This document shows, piece by piece, positions 1 to 8,066 of a stretch of 64,000 nucleotides of DNA (position 1 is the stretch's first letter; each line of letters begins with the position of its first letter). The translations under genes and the position numbers were made by a program. The stretch is taken from the NCBI RefSeq assembly GCF_007990775.1, contig NZ_BJXB01000002.1:62001-126000 (forward strand), written 5' to 3'. The notes under the pieces were generated by a model. It had not been told where the DNA came from. It saw only the letters and a program-made list of their open reading frames with translations, and ran no database searches. This DNA comes from Deinococcus cellulosilyticus NBRC 106333 = KACC 11606. GTDB lineage: Bacteria; Deinococcota; Deinococci; Deinococcales; Deinococcaceae.

Positions 1-1233
1 ACAGGAAACCTGTACCCTGACCTGAATGTGCGCATTCAACTGGACGATGTGCAGCCAGACCTGGAAAACTACTACATCGAAAATTCCAGTGTCAACGGGG
101 TGCTGAATCTGGTGCAGAGCGGCGGGTTCTACCGTCTGAGTGGAGACATTGATCTGGAGAGACTGCAATTCACCCTCAGCAAACCTGTCACGGAGAAGAC
201 CGAGAAAGACGACACCTTTGTGTTTGAAAGCCCCCTCCCAACCGAGTACACCACGTTCCCACAACAACGCCAGGATCAGGACCGCTCTGCACTGGCAAAC
301 TGGATCTTTGATGACATCACCATCGATGCCAAAAACAACATCCGCATCGATGAGAACCTGGCCCGTGCCGAATTCGGAGGCCAATTGGTGCTCTCAGGCA
401 ACGCCTACACCCCCAGGTTGCAGGGAGATGTCCTGCCCAAGCGGGGCAGCGTGTTCCTGCGCGAAAATGAATTTGTCCTGAATCCATCCACCACAAGCAT
501 TCGCTTCAGTGCAGCAGATGGAGTGTACCCGAACATCAGGCTGGAAGGCATCGGCAATGTGCGGGATGAGGGCAGAAACGTCCGGGTGATCATGACCATC
601 ACCGGCACCTTCGTACCTGATCCAGAGGACCCTAGACTTCGTACCTTTGCGCCCGTCACCGACATCCGTGAGGAGCGGGAGGTGCTGGGGCAGTGCGCAG
701 ACCCGGTTCGCAACCCCAACTCCAACCTGCCGAAATGTCTGGATGAAGCCAGCCTGTACTCTCTGCTGGTGTTCGGCACCAAGGACATTCGCAATCTTCC
801 CACTGAACTCACCCAGAGTGCCATCCGGACCACATTGCAGGTGTTCCTGCTGGGTGAGGTGGAGCGCAGCATCGAAGAAGCCCTGGGAATCGATGTGTTC
901 CGCATCCGCAATTACACCATCGGTGAGGACCAGAAATTCAATGCGGAATTCACGGTGGGCACCTACCTCAGCCGCGAATGGTACATCCAGTACCAGGTGG
1001 ATTTGCTGGGCAATGGCAATGTGGAAGTGCAGTACAATGCGCTCGATGGCAGGCTGTCCTTGACCTTCAGCAGCCCTCTGAACCGTCTGGATTTCAACAC
1101 CGTACAGCCAGAGTTCTCGCTCGCCTACAACATTGATCCTCAGAATTCCATCGAACTGGGGATCAGCACAGAGCAAAACACCCAGGGAGATCGGGGCTTC
1201 AGCGTGAAGTTTGGGTACAAACTGCGCTTCTAG
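1..1233 (+). CDS. tamB: TamB-like translocation/assembly protein, C-terminal part (partial)
   Basis: The reading frame is open from base 1, so the gene begins left of the window; about 410 C-terminal residues are present. The sequence is rich in short beta strands and contains the repeated feature 'QGDVLPKRGSVFLRENEF', followed by a conserved end resembling the TamB/DUF490 C-terminal domain (SREWYIQYQVDLLGNGNVEVQY..., closing with a beta-barrel-like F). TamB proteins span the periplasm of diderm bacteria and are thought to move lipids or help outer-membrane assembly; Deinococcus has an outer-membrane-like layer. The function here is inferred from family likeness only. The stop codon at 1231-1233 is followed by a 126-base gap before the ABC genes. 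Confidence 0.75.
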   Translation, partial: TGNLYPDLNVRIQLDDVQPDLENYYIENSSVNGVLNLVQSGGFYRLSGDIDLERLQFTLSKPVTEKTEKDDTFVFESPLPTEYTTFPQQRQDQDRSALANWIFDDITIDAKNNIRIDENLARAEFGGQLVLSGNAYTPRLQGDVLPKRGSVFLRENEFVLNPSTTSIRFSAADGVYPNIRLEGIGNVRDEGRNVRVIMTITGTFVPDPEDPRLRTFAPVTDIREEREVLGQCADPVRNPNSNLPKCLDEASLYSLLVFGTKDIRNLPTELTQSAIRTTLQVFLLGEVERSIEEALGIDVFRIRNYTIGEDQKFNAEFTVGTYLSREWYIQYQVDLLGNGNVEVQYNALDGRLSLTFSSPLNRLDFNTVQPEFSLAYNIDPQNSIELGISTEQNTQGDRGFSVKFGYKLRF

Positions 1234-1334
1234 CGACCAGAGCAAGTCCAGGATCAGCAGAGCAGGCAGCAAAAGATGCTACCCACTCTTGGCTGCTGTC
1301 CATGCCCTTTCAGATGAAACTGAACAAAACACGG

Positions 1335-1340
1335 TACAGT
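1335..1340 (+). promoter_or_regulatory. Probable -10 box of the ABC exporter pair
   Basis: TACAGT lies 19 bases before the chosen ATG at 1360. The leader between them would carry the AGAAAGGGA ribosome-binding site, so this gene would have a short leader rather than none. Confidence 0.4.
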
Positions 1341-1359
1341 GATGCAGAAAGGGACACAA

Positions 1360-1989
1360 ATGCTTCCACTCAAAGTCAGAGATTTCAGCGTCAAATTGCA
1401 AAACCGGGTCATCATCGAACATGCTGACTTCGAGGTCAAGAAAGGCGAAATTGTGCACCTGATCGGGCACAACGGGGCAGGCAAGAGCACCCTGCTCAGG
1501 GGGATGATCGGTCTGGTCCCCTCCAAAGGGGAAGTCAGGGTTTCCGGAGAGAATCCCAGGTCCATTGAAGGCCGCAAAAACTTCGTTTATGTTCCAGATG
1601 AACCTGCACTCTATGAAGACCTGACCCTGCAGGAACATGTGCACTATGTGGCCGCCCTTTATGAGAAACCAGAGCAACCCATTCTGGACTGGCTGGAGCG
1701 ATTTCACCTGACAGAAAGGCTTAAGGATTTCCCCTCCACGCACTCCAGAGGAATGCGGCAAAAACTCTCTCTTTCTCTGGCCCTTGGTCTGAACCTGCCA
1801 CTCACCTTGCTGGATGAGCCTTACAATGCCCTGGATCAGGCTGCCCAGGAAGCCCTGTCGCACGGCATCCGGGATGCAGCTCAGCAGGGAACAGGGGTGC
1901 TGCTCAGTGCCCATCAGACGGCAACCACGGAAATCCTTCAGGCCCAGGTGGCCCGCGTTCAGGATGGCGTGGTGAGCCGAAGCCTATGA
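1360..1989 (+). CDS. ABC transporter ATP-binding protein
   Basis: A 209-residue ATPase with Walker A (GHNGAGKST), a signature-like segment (HSRGMRQKL), Walker B (LTLLDEPYNALD) and a switch histidine (SAHQ). It would power the membrane protein encoded next to it. I chose the ATG at 1360 because AAAGGG lies 6-8 bases upstream; an earlier GTG/ATG at 1339-1342 would swallow that site. The stop overlaps the start of the next gene (ATGA), so the two are translationally coupled. The short length and absence of any binding protein suggest an export-type system. The substrate cannot be told from sequence. Confidence 0.88.
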   Translation: MLPLKVRDFSVKLQNRVIIEHADFEVKKGEIVHLIGHNGAGKSTLLRGMIGLVPSKGEVRVSGENPRSIEGRKNFVYVPDEPALYEDLTLQEHVHYVAALYEKPEQPILDWLERFHLTERLKDFPSTHSRGMRQKLSLSLALGLNLPLTLLDEPYNALDQAAQEALSHGIRDAAQQGTGVLLSAHQTATTEILQAQVARVQDGVVSRSL

Positions 1990-3452
1990 CCAGGGGTGTT
2001 CAAGGCATCCGCAACAAGACCCTCAAAAGGGCCTTCGATGTGTGGTGGTCGTGGTTCAGTAGAGCCATCGGCATGCCCACGGCAATTTATATTCTGGTCA
2101 GTGTGGGGCTCCTTGGCTTTGGTGCTTTCGATGACGCCACACTCCTGACCCAGCATGTTCCGCTGCAGACCCGTGCTGGTGTGGTGCTGGGCATCCTGGG
2201 ACTGTGGTACCTGATCAAATTGACCAATGTGGTCCCCCCGTTTTTCATCAGCCAGAGGGACGCCATCCGACTCGGGTTCAGTCCTGCAAAACCGATTCAG
2301 ACCCTGACTTATCCCATGTGGTTTGCAGGAATCCGGGACACCATCGTGCTGATTGGTGTGGGATTGCTGTGGAGCATGACCTCCTGGAAGTTGCTGAACT
2401 TTGTGACCCCCTATGCAGTGCTCAACTGGGTGCTGCTTGGCCTGCTGGTGCAGCACCTGGGATGGCTCAAGTACCGCTGGCAGGAAGACAGAAGGGCCAC
2501 CCTCTTCCCTGTGCTGCTCGGTGTCTTTGTACTGGGAAGCCTGGTGTCGCTGTGGTTCCCGGAGTGGAGTTTCCTGGGGTCCCTGATGGTGTACAGCCCC
2601 CTCCCCTGCCTGCTGCTGGCTGTTCTGCTGGGCATCACCATCTGGCAGGTGGTTCAGGACCTGCAGGAAGATTACCCTGCTTCCTTCCTGCAGCACAGCA
2701 CCATCCTCAGTGAAATCCGTGCAGTGGACACCCTGCTGATTTTTGCTCTGGGAAGCATGGCCGCACAGGCCGCCCCGGATCTGCTGGTCACCAAACGCAA
2801 ATTGCAGATGACCTTGCGGCCCAGCAACACCCATGCCCGCACCGTGCCTGTTCCGAAAGACCGTCAGGCCCTGCGCATGATCGCCTGGAGAACCACCCTG
2901 GGCCTCTACCGGCAATCCTGGACCGACCATCTGGTGACACTGGTCGGCCTGGTTCTGACCGCTTACGCCGTTGACCTTCTGGTCTCACAGCCAGACAAGG
3001 CCCTGATTGTCGGAGCCATCCCCATTGTCGCCATGGGGCTCTTTCTGCCCCGTCTGGTTCCGAGCACCACCCAGCCCACATGGGTGCCTGTGCCCAGAGA
3101 AGTCCGTGCGATTGGGCAAATTTTGCCTGGAATTGTGATTTCTGTGGTCGTCTACCTGATCCTGTCCATTCTGGGCCCACTGCTGCTGAACATCAGCGTC
3201 CCGGTGATGCTGGTGACCCTGACGCTCGCCCCCCTGTACCTGCTGGCCCTGGAAGCCCTGAACAACTGGACCCGACTGGGCACCCAGAGCACCTACCTGA
3301 AATTCGGGGCTGGCCTGCTGGCGGTGGTTCCTGCCGTGATCCTGCTGCAATTGGAATGGAATGCTTTTGTGATCCCTGGACAGGTGCTTCTGGCCTTTAT
3401 CTTTTATGGATCTCTGCTGGAACAGCCTCCAGTGGAGCCTCTGGAACTCTGA
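1986..3452 (+). CDS. Multi-spanning membrane protein, ABC exporter permease partner
   Basis: A 488-residue protein with about ten hydrophobic segments (for example around residues 20-40, 55-75, 110-160, 170-185, 195-215, 310-345, 380-460). It overlaps the ATPase gene by four bases, and is therefore its likely permease, resembling the ABC-2 type in layout. The segment between residues 220 and 300 is hydrophilic and basic and probably faces the cytoplasm. No catalytic motif is visible. The substrate is unknown; exporter assignment is inference from the gene pair. Confidence 0.8.
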   Translation: MTRGVQGIRNKTLKRAFDVWWSWFSRAIGMPTAIYILVSVGLLGFGAFDDATLLTQHVPLQTRAGVVLGILGLWYLIKLTNVVPPFFISQRDAIRLGFSPAKPIQTLTYPMWFAGIRDTIVLIGVGLLWSMTSWKLLNFVTPYAVLNWVLLGLLVQHLGWLKYRWQEDRRATLFPVLLGVFVLGSLVSLWFPEWSFLGSLMVYSPLPCLLLAVLLGITIWQVVQDLQEDYPASFLQHSTILSEIRAVDTLLIFALGSMAAQAAPDLLVTKRKLQMTLRPSNTHARTVPVPKDRQALRMIAWRTTLGLYRQSWTDHLVTLVGLVLTAYAVDLLVSQPDKALIVGAIPIVAMGLFLPRLVPSTTQPTWVPVPREVRAIGQILPGIVISVVVYLILSILGPLLLNISVPVMLVTLTLAPLYLLALEALNNWTRLGTQSTYLKFGAGLLAVVPAVILLQLEWNAFVIPGQVLLAFIFYGSLLEQPPVEPLEL

Positions 3453-3485
3453 GGGAGTGCTTTCCAAAATCCAGCGGGCAAATCG

Positions 3486-3551
3486 TTAACTGAGCAGTTA
3501 AAAGTTTACAGTTCACAGCAAGAAATCTTCTTTCACTGTGAACTGTAAACT
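3486..3551. repeat. Two adjacent inverted repeats between convergent genes
   Basis: A perfect 7-2-7 repeat (TTAACTG / CAGTTAA, 3486-3501) is followed by a 16-base stem (AGTTTACAGTTCACAG at 3503-3518 against CTGTGAACTGTAAACT at 3536-3551). It lies between the converging ABC permease and crtI genes. It may act as a terminator or belong to a dispersed intergenic repeat; related wording appears near 57419-57440. Confidence 0.6.
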
Positions 3552-3610
3552 GTTGGCTTCTTATGGCAGGTCCGCTTCAGCCTTCTGGCACTCTTTGCAT
3601 TCCTCTCTCT

Positions 3611-5086
3611 TCAATCGCAGATCAGGTCTTCTGCAATTTTGGCACTGCTGAGCACCCCGGGAAGCCCTGCTCCCGGATGGGTTCCCGCCCCGACGAAATA
3701 GAGGTTTGAGAAGTCCTCTGAGCGGTTGTGGGGCCTGAACCAGGCACTCTGGGTCAGCACAGGTTCGACACTGAAGGCAGCACCCAGATGGCTGTTCAGT
3801 TCATCCTGAAAGTGCAACGGATCAATGTGATGCTCTGCCACAAGGTTCTCTTGCAGCCCAGGCAGGTAATTGTCTTCAAGGAACTTCATGATGCGGTCCC
3901 GGTACTCTTTTGCGAAGGTGGTCCAGTCAGTGCCACTTCCCAGGTGGGGCACCGGAGAGAGCACGTAAAAGGACTCTCCCCCTTCCGGAGCCATGGAAGG
4001 ATCGGTGAGGCTCGGCATGTGCAGGTACAGGGAGAAATCCTGAGCAACCACCTTCTTGTGGAAAATGTCGTCCAGCAGGCCCTTGTACCTGGGTCCCAGA
4101 ATGATGTTGTGGTGGGCCAGTCCCTGATCGCGGTACTGCTTTCTGGTTCCAAAGTAGATGACGAACAGGCTCATGCTGTATTTCAGGCTGTCCACTTTTG
4201 AGTCGGTGTACTTCTTGCGTTTGGCTTCCGGGATCAGCTTTTTGTAGGTCCAGGCCACATCTGCGTTGGACACCACATCGTCTGACCGATGCTCGGTGCC
4301 ATCTTTCAGGCGGATGCCCTGCACCCTTCCATCCTCCGCAAGGATTTCTGATACTTCGCTGTTGAGAAAAATCTCGCCCCCGATGGACTCAAAAAGCTTG
4401 CCCATGGCGGTCACAATGGCCCCGGTGCCTCCCATGGCGTACCAGACACCCCACTTGCGTTCGAGATAGTGGATCATCGCGTAGATGCTGCTCGAGTCGT
4501 AGGGGTTGCCACCGATCAAAAGGGGGTGAAAGCTGAAACACTGCCTCAGGAAGGGATCTTTGATGAACTTGCTGACGTAAGGGTACACGTTGAGGTAGCT
4601 CTGCAGACGAATGAGGTCCGGAGCCACCTTCAGCATGTCTGTAAAGTTCAGGAAGGGTTTGTCAGCAAGCTCGGTGAAGCCCTTGTCAAAAATGGCCCGG
4701 GTGGAGTGAATGAAATTCAGGTAACCCCGTTTGTCTTCTGGGTTGATGTTGTGGATCTGCTCCAGAATGTACATCTCGTCGTCGTTGTAATTGAACACCC
4801 GCTTGTTGTGGTCAAAAATCCGGTAGAAGGGATCACACTTCACGAAAGTGACATCATCTTCCCGACGTTTGCCCGCAGCCTGCCAGATCTCATCGAACAG
4901 GAAGGGGGCGGTGACAATGGTGGGACCCCCATCAAATTTGAAGCCATTTTGCTCGTAGACGTAGGCACGACCCCCAAGTTTGTCCCGTTTCTCGAAGAGT
5001 TTGACTTTGTGTCCTCTGGCCTGCAGGCGGATGGCTGCAGCGAGACCGCCGAAGCCACTTCCAATCACAATGATGTTTTTTGGCAT
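3611..5086 (-). CDS. crtI: Phytoene desaturase
   Basis: A 491-residue FAD enzyme of the bacterial CrtI type, which dehydrogenates phytoene stepwise toward lycopene at the membrane. The N-terminus has the dinucleotide motif (GSGFGGLAAAIRLQARG, residues 8-24) and the C-terminus has the CrtI signature (FVGAGTHPGAGLPGVLSSAK). The length is normal for the family. It sits 58 bases after crtB in the same direction, so both belong to one carotenoid cluster with the methyltransferase gene upstream. Pigment made from lycopene onward (deinoxanthin in Deinococcus) needs genes not in this window. RBS is weak (AGAAAAGC just before ATG). Confidence 0.95.
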   Translation of the reverse strand: MPKNIIVIGSGFGGLAAAIRLQARGHKVKLFEKRDKLGGRAYVYEQNGFKFDGGPTIVTAPFLFDEIWQAAGKRREDDVTFVKCDPFYRIFDHNKRVFNYNDDEMYILEQIHNINPEDKRGYLNFIHSTRAIFDKGFTELADKPFLNFTDMLKVAPDLIRLQSYLNVYPYVSKFIKDPFLRQCFSFHPLLIGGNPYDSSSIYAMIHYLERKWGVWYAMGGTGAIVTAMGKLFESIGGEIFLNSEVSEILAEDGRVQGIRLKDGTEHRSDDVVSNADVAWTYKKLIPEAKRKKYTDSKVDSLKYSMSLFVIYFGTRKQYRDQGLAHHNIILGPRYKGLLDDIFHKKVVAQDFSLYLHMPSLTDPSMAPEGGESFYVLSPVPHLGSGTDWTTFAKEYRDRIMKFLEDNYLPGLQENLVAEHHIDPLHFQDELNSHLGAAFSVEPVLTQSAWFRPHNRSEDFSNLYFVGAGTHPGAGLPGVLSSAKIAEDLICD

Positions 5087-5144
5087 GCTTTTCTTCTGAC
5101 CCCTCTGGAAGGTTGTGGATCTGATGGTACACCGTACTTTCGCT

Positions 5145-6044
5145 TCAGGTGGATGAGGTCTGGTGCCTCAGGCTCCACCAGGCACTGGGAACCATCAGGA
5201 GCTTGCGCAAGCCACTCACCTGTGCCCTTTGCTGGAAATTGTCGTACCCGTTGCGTTCAAGGGCATCCAGGATGCCTTCGTAAGCTCTGGCGGCAACAGC
5301 AACCGCCAGACGCCCTGAGCCCTGCAGGCAGGGAAGGCCATTTCTGCCTTCCTGATACCAGCCCCGTGCCATCTGGATCAGGTGTTTCATCAGGGCATGG
5401 TATTCGGGGGTGACCTTGCCTTGTCGCAACATCTCACGGGTCACCCCATATTGGTTCAGCAGGTCTGCGGGAAGGTACACGCGGTCACGCTGGTACAGGT
5501 CTTCGCCCACATCCCTGAGGATGTTGGTGAGCTGCATGGCCATGCCCAGTTTGAGGGCTTTCTGCAGGGTCTTCTCCCCTCCCACATACCCGCAAATGGG
5601 GGAAACCATCAGGCCCACAATGCCTGCCACCCTGCGGCAGTACAGTTCGAGGTCTGCCAGGGTCTGGTATTCCACCTGATCGAGGTCCATTTTCAGGCCC
5701 AGATACAGTTCATGGAAGGCCTCATGGGGCAATGGGTAATGGTGGGCCGCCCAGGAGAGCGCCTGGCTGATGTGGTCTGCACCGGGATGGCCCTGAAGTG
5801 CACTTCGGGTGTCCTCCCACCACTGTTCAAGGGCATGGGGGGCATCCTCTGCGGGGGTTTCATCTGCCAGATCATCGCCGGTGCGACAGGTGGCATAAAC
5901 GGCCCACACGGCCTGCCGCTGTTTGGGTGGGAAGAAGGTGCTTCCCAGATAGAAGGTCTTGGAGTGTTGCCTGGTGATGTCGCGGCACACCTGCAGGGCC
6001 TGGGCCGGTGGGGCAGTCAATTCAGGGTTGTGATTTCTGATCAT
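5145..6044 (-). CDS. crtB: Phytoene synthase
   Basis: This 299-residue prenyltransferase joins two geranylgeranyl diphosphates to form phytoene, the first committed carotenoid step. Both aspartate-rich motifs are present: DDLADE near residue 60 and DVGEDLYQRDR near residue 175. I chose the ATG at 6044 (MIRNHNPEL) because GGAG lies 8 bases upstream; an in-frame TTG at 6089 would add 15 unconserved residues. The gene lies between the methyltransferase and crtI genes, all leftward. Confidence 0.95.
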   Translation of the reverse strand: MIRNHNPELTAPPAQALQVCRDITRQHSKTFYLGSTFFPPKQRQAVWAVYATCRTGDDLADETPAEDAPHALEQWWEDTRSALQGHPGADHISQALSWAAHHYPLPHEAFHELYLGLKMDLDQVEYQTLADLELYCRRVAGIVGLMVSPICGYVGGEKTLQKALKLGMAMQLTNILRDVGEDLYQRDRVYLPADLLNQYGVTREMLRQGKVTPEYHALMKHLIQMARGWYQEGRNGLPCLQGSGRLAVAVAARAYEGILDALERNGYDNFQQRAQVSGLRKLLMVPSAWWSLRHQTSST

Positions 6045-6109
6045 GGGCTCCACTCCAGAATGAGATGGTTCATGGTAGTCGCGAAACAACAGTCAGACAT
6101 CTGTCTGGG

Positions 6110-6754
6110 CTACACTCCACCTGCTTTGCGATAAAGCTCGAAGCACACAATAGCATGGCGTTTTTGCTTTTCCAAAGCCATGTTGTGTAATCGCAGATAC
6201 CTTTCAATTGTTTGTGACTCCAGGAAATGTATGCCACTTCGCGAAATCAGCGACTGTAACCTCTGACCTGCAAGGTGTTGAGAGGGCAACAGGTACATCA
6301 AATAGAGGACTCCTTTTTCTTTCAACACCTGCCCTGCCTTAAGCAACATCTGCTCTGGAGAAAAAGTCTCATTCAGGGTTCCGGCAATCACCACACCATC
6401 AAAAGATCCAGAAGCAAAAAGCTCCTCTTCCATGTTGCCCTGCAAGGCATGAAGTCTGGGATGTCTGGGGAGGCGTTTCAGATGTCCTGCAGAGAGATCA
6501 AGGGCGGTCACAGCGGCCCCTGCCTGCACCAGCAGTTTTGCATAATTCCCTGTGCTGGTCCCAACATCCAGCCACTGCTGGCCTGTGACCGGACCCACCC
6601 ATTCCAGAAACTGTCTGAATTCTTTCTCAAGTGAAAAGGGCTCCCCTGTCATCAGGGACAGTGAGCGCCTGCGCCACAGGTCATACCCCATCACCGTGGG
6701 CGTCCAGAAGTTACTGCTCTGGGCGAGATTCAGCTGGGCTTTCATGCCTTTCAT
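6110..6754 (-). CDS. Class I SAM-dependent methyltransferase
   Basis: A 214-residue protein with the methyltransferase motif I (WLDVGTSTGNYAKLL), motif II acid (ALDLS) and a later 'FDGVVIAGTLNETF' strand typical of the fold. The closing residues resemble methyltransferases acting on small or lipid substrates, but the target cannot be named. It is 65 bases upstream of crtB and in the same direction, so a role with carotenoids or isoprenoids is possible but only inferred. The start ATG at 6754 follows a striking inverted repeat (6756-6776). A further ATG at 6745 is an alternative. Confidence 0.75.
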   Translation of the reverse strand: MKGMKAQLNLAQSSNFWTPTVMGYDLWRRRSLSLMTGEPFSLEKEFRQFLEWVGPVTGQQWLDVGTSTGNYAKLLVQAGAAVTALDLSAGHLKRLPRHPRLHALQGNMEEELFASGSFDGVVIAGTLNETFSPEQMLLKAGQVLKEKGVLYLMYLLPSQHLAGQRLQSLISRSGIHFLESQTIERYLRLHNMALEKQKRHAIVCFELYRKAGGV

Positions 6755-6755
6755 T

Positions 6756-6776
6756 GTGCAGGTCCTGAACCTGCAC
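6756..6776 (-). promoter_or_regulatory. Perfect 8-5-8 inverted repeat abutting a start codon
   Basis: GTGCAGGT and ACCTGCAC flank a five-base centre and end one base before the methyltransferase ATG (6754). In the RNA the AGG of a possible ribosome-binding site would be in the loop. It could be a hairpin acting on translation or an operator for a dimeric repressor. Confidence 0.5.
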
Positions 6777-6895
6777 CTCAGTGAGAGAAACCGCCTGAAT
6801 CCATAGAATTGAGGTCCAGATGACACTTTGCCCAGGGGTGTCTTCAGGTGAAAACACACAACTCGTCATCTCATGATCTGTTAGGATTAAGGACG

Positions 6896-7228
6896 ATGAA
6901 TGAGAGGAAACCCATTGGGAGCGCTTTTATGGATGTGATCAACGCCTTCATCCAGGTGGTGAAGGCCGAGATCCGTGAAGTGTTCCAGAATATTGGCGCA
7001 GAAATCAAACGACGCGGCCTGGGCATTGTGATCCTGCTGGGTGCCCTGTTCCCGCTGCTTGCAGCAGTGATTTTCCTGCTGATGGCACTTTACCAGTTGC
7101 TGGACCTGTGGCTGCCCTCCTGGGGTGCTTCACTGGTGATGTTCCTGCTTGCCCTCCTGCTGACCGGAGGCATGGTGATGTTTGCACTCAAGAAAATTGG
7201 AGGGACCGACGATGACACAAACGGATGA
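6896..7228 (+). CDS. Small membrane protein, phage-holin-family/YqjE-like (DUF1469 type)
   Basis: A 110-residue protein: an amphipathic N-terminal helix (residues 12-40), two long hydrophobic helices (about 42-65 and 75-97) and a charged tail. This is the layout of the YqjE/'phage holin 3' superfamily, membrane proteins often found beside YqjD/DUF883-like genes; no phage genes are near. The -10-like TAGGAT at 6882-6887 is 8 bases before ATG, so it may be leaderless. It overlaps the next gene by 17 bases. Confidence 0.7.
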   Translation: MNERKPIGSAFMDVINAFIQVVKAEIREVFQNIGAEIKRRGLGIVILLGALFPLLAAVIFLLMALYQLLDLWLPSWGASLVMFLLALLLTGGMVMFALKKIGGTDDDTNG

Positions 7229-7601
7229 CGCCAAAAGGCACCTCGAAGACAGCCTGAACACCCTGCAAGAAAGCACCAGCCTGCATGTGCAGCTTCAACA
7301 GGACCCCCTGAAGAAACTCGGGATTGCTGTTGGAGCGGGACTCGTTCTGGGGATTCTGATTGGCAGAGGCACCAAAAAGACCAAAGTGGTCAAGGTGGCT
7401 GGCGGCAAAAACGTGGAGCAGGCCAAAGAGGCTGCCGCAAGCAAAGGCGCTCTGAGTGGCGTGATCATCACTGCTGTGGGTGGAATGTTGCTCAAGGTGT
7501 TGCAGGAAAAGGTGCTGGCTCCTAAACTGGAAGAACTTGCCGACCAGCTCCTGGAACGCACCAAGAAACCCAACAATGACCAGCCCCAGAAGAAACACTA
7601 A
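7212..7601 (+). CDS. Small single-span membrane protein, YqjD/YtxH-like
   Basis: A 129-residue protein with a charged helical start, a glycine-rich membrane segment (LGIAVGAGLVLGILIGRG, about residues 38-55), a second weakly hydrophobic Gly/Ala stretch (about 80-95) and a lysine-rich end. This resembles the glycine-zipper membrane anchors of the YqjD/ElaB and YtxH kinds. It overlaps both neighbours (17 bases upstream, 26 downstream), which argues for a three-gene operon ending in a Fur-family regulator. Function unknown. Confidence 0.65.
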   Translation: MTQTDDAKRHLEDSLNTLQESTSLHVQLQQDPLKKLGIAVGAGLVLGILIGRGTKKTKVVKVAGGKNVEQAKEAAASKGALSGVIITAVGGMLLKVLQEKVLAPKLEELADQLLERTKKPNNDQPQKKH

Positions 7602-7974
7602 ACAAAGAGACACCATCCTGCACGTCATCGAGGAGGCCAGAGGCCCCTTGAGCGTGCAGGAAATTCTGGATCAGGCCCAGAAAAGCCTCCCCAGACTGGG
7701 CATCGCCACGGTGTACCGCACCCTGCGCATGCTGCAAGACGACCACCAGATCAAAACCGTGATCCTTCCCAGCGGTGAGAACCGCTTTGAGAAGGCCAAC
7801 CTCGGGCACCACCATCACTTCCAGTGCCTGAAATGTGGTGAGGTGGTGGATCTGGACCTCTGTCCCCTGAACATTCCCACAGGCAGTTTGCTTCCTGGAG
7901 GGTATACGGTGGAGGCCCATGAATTGACGTTGTACGGGACCTGCCCGAAGTGTCGGGGGTCAGTGGCGTCTTAG
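7576..7974 (+). CDS. Fur-family metal-dependent transcriptional repressor
   Basis: A 132-residue regulator with an N-terminal winged helix (HVIEEARGPLSVQEILDQA, then GIATVYRTLRML), a metal site (HHHHFQCLKCGEV) and a C-terminal CPKC pair, so two CxxC motifs for the structural zinc. The family includes Fur, Zur and PerR; sequence alone does not decide. The start ATG at 7576 lies inside the preceding gene. It is followed by a strong terminator at 8023-8060. It is a candidate to act at the palindrome in front of the ZnuA-like gene at 27277, but that link is inference. Confidence 0.88.
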   Translation: MTSPRRNTKQRDTILHVIEEARGPLSVQEILDQAQKSLPRLGIATVYRTLRMLQDDHQIKTVILPSGENRFEKANLGHHHHFQCLKCGEVVDLDLCPLNIPTGSLLPGGYTVEAHELTLYGTCPKCRGSVAS

Positions 7975-8022
7975 ATTTCTGCCACGTTTAGATCCCCCTG
8001 TGCCTCAGCATCCTCAAAACAA

Positions 8023-8060
8023 CACCTCTCCCGAGCATTCAGGAGAGGTGCTTTTCTTTT
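8023..8060. terminator. Bidirectional terminator
   Basis: CACCTCTCC (8023-8031) pairs with GGAGAGGTG (8042-8050), followed by a T-rich run on the plus strand. It separates the converging Fur-family and aceF genes. Confidence 0.85.
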
Positions 8061-8066
8061 TGGACG

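Noticed and set aside
6896..7228. Holin-like protein as a sign of prophage
   Set aside because: The family also contains housekeeping YqjE-like proteins, and no phage genes lie nearby.
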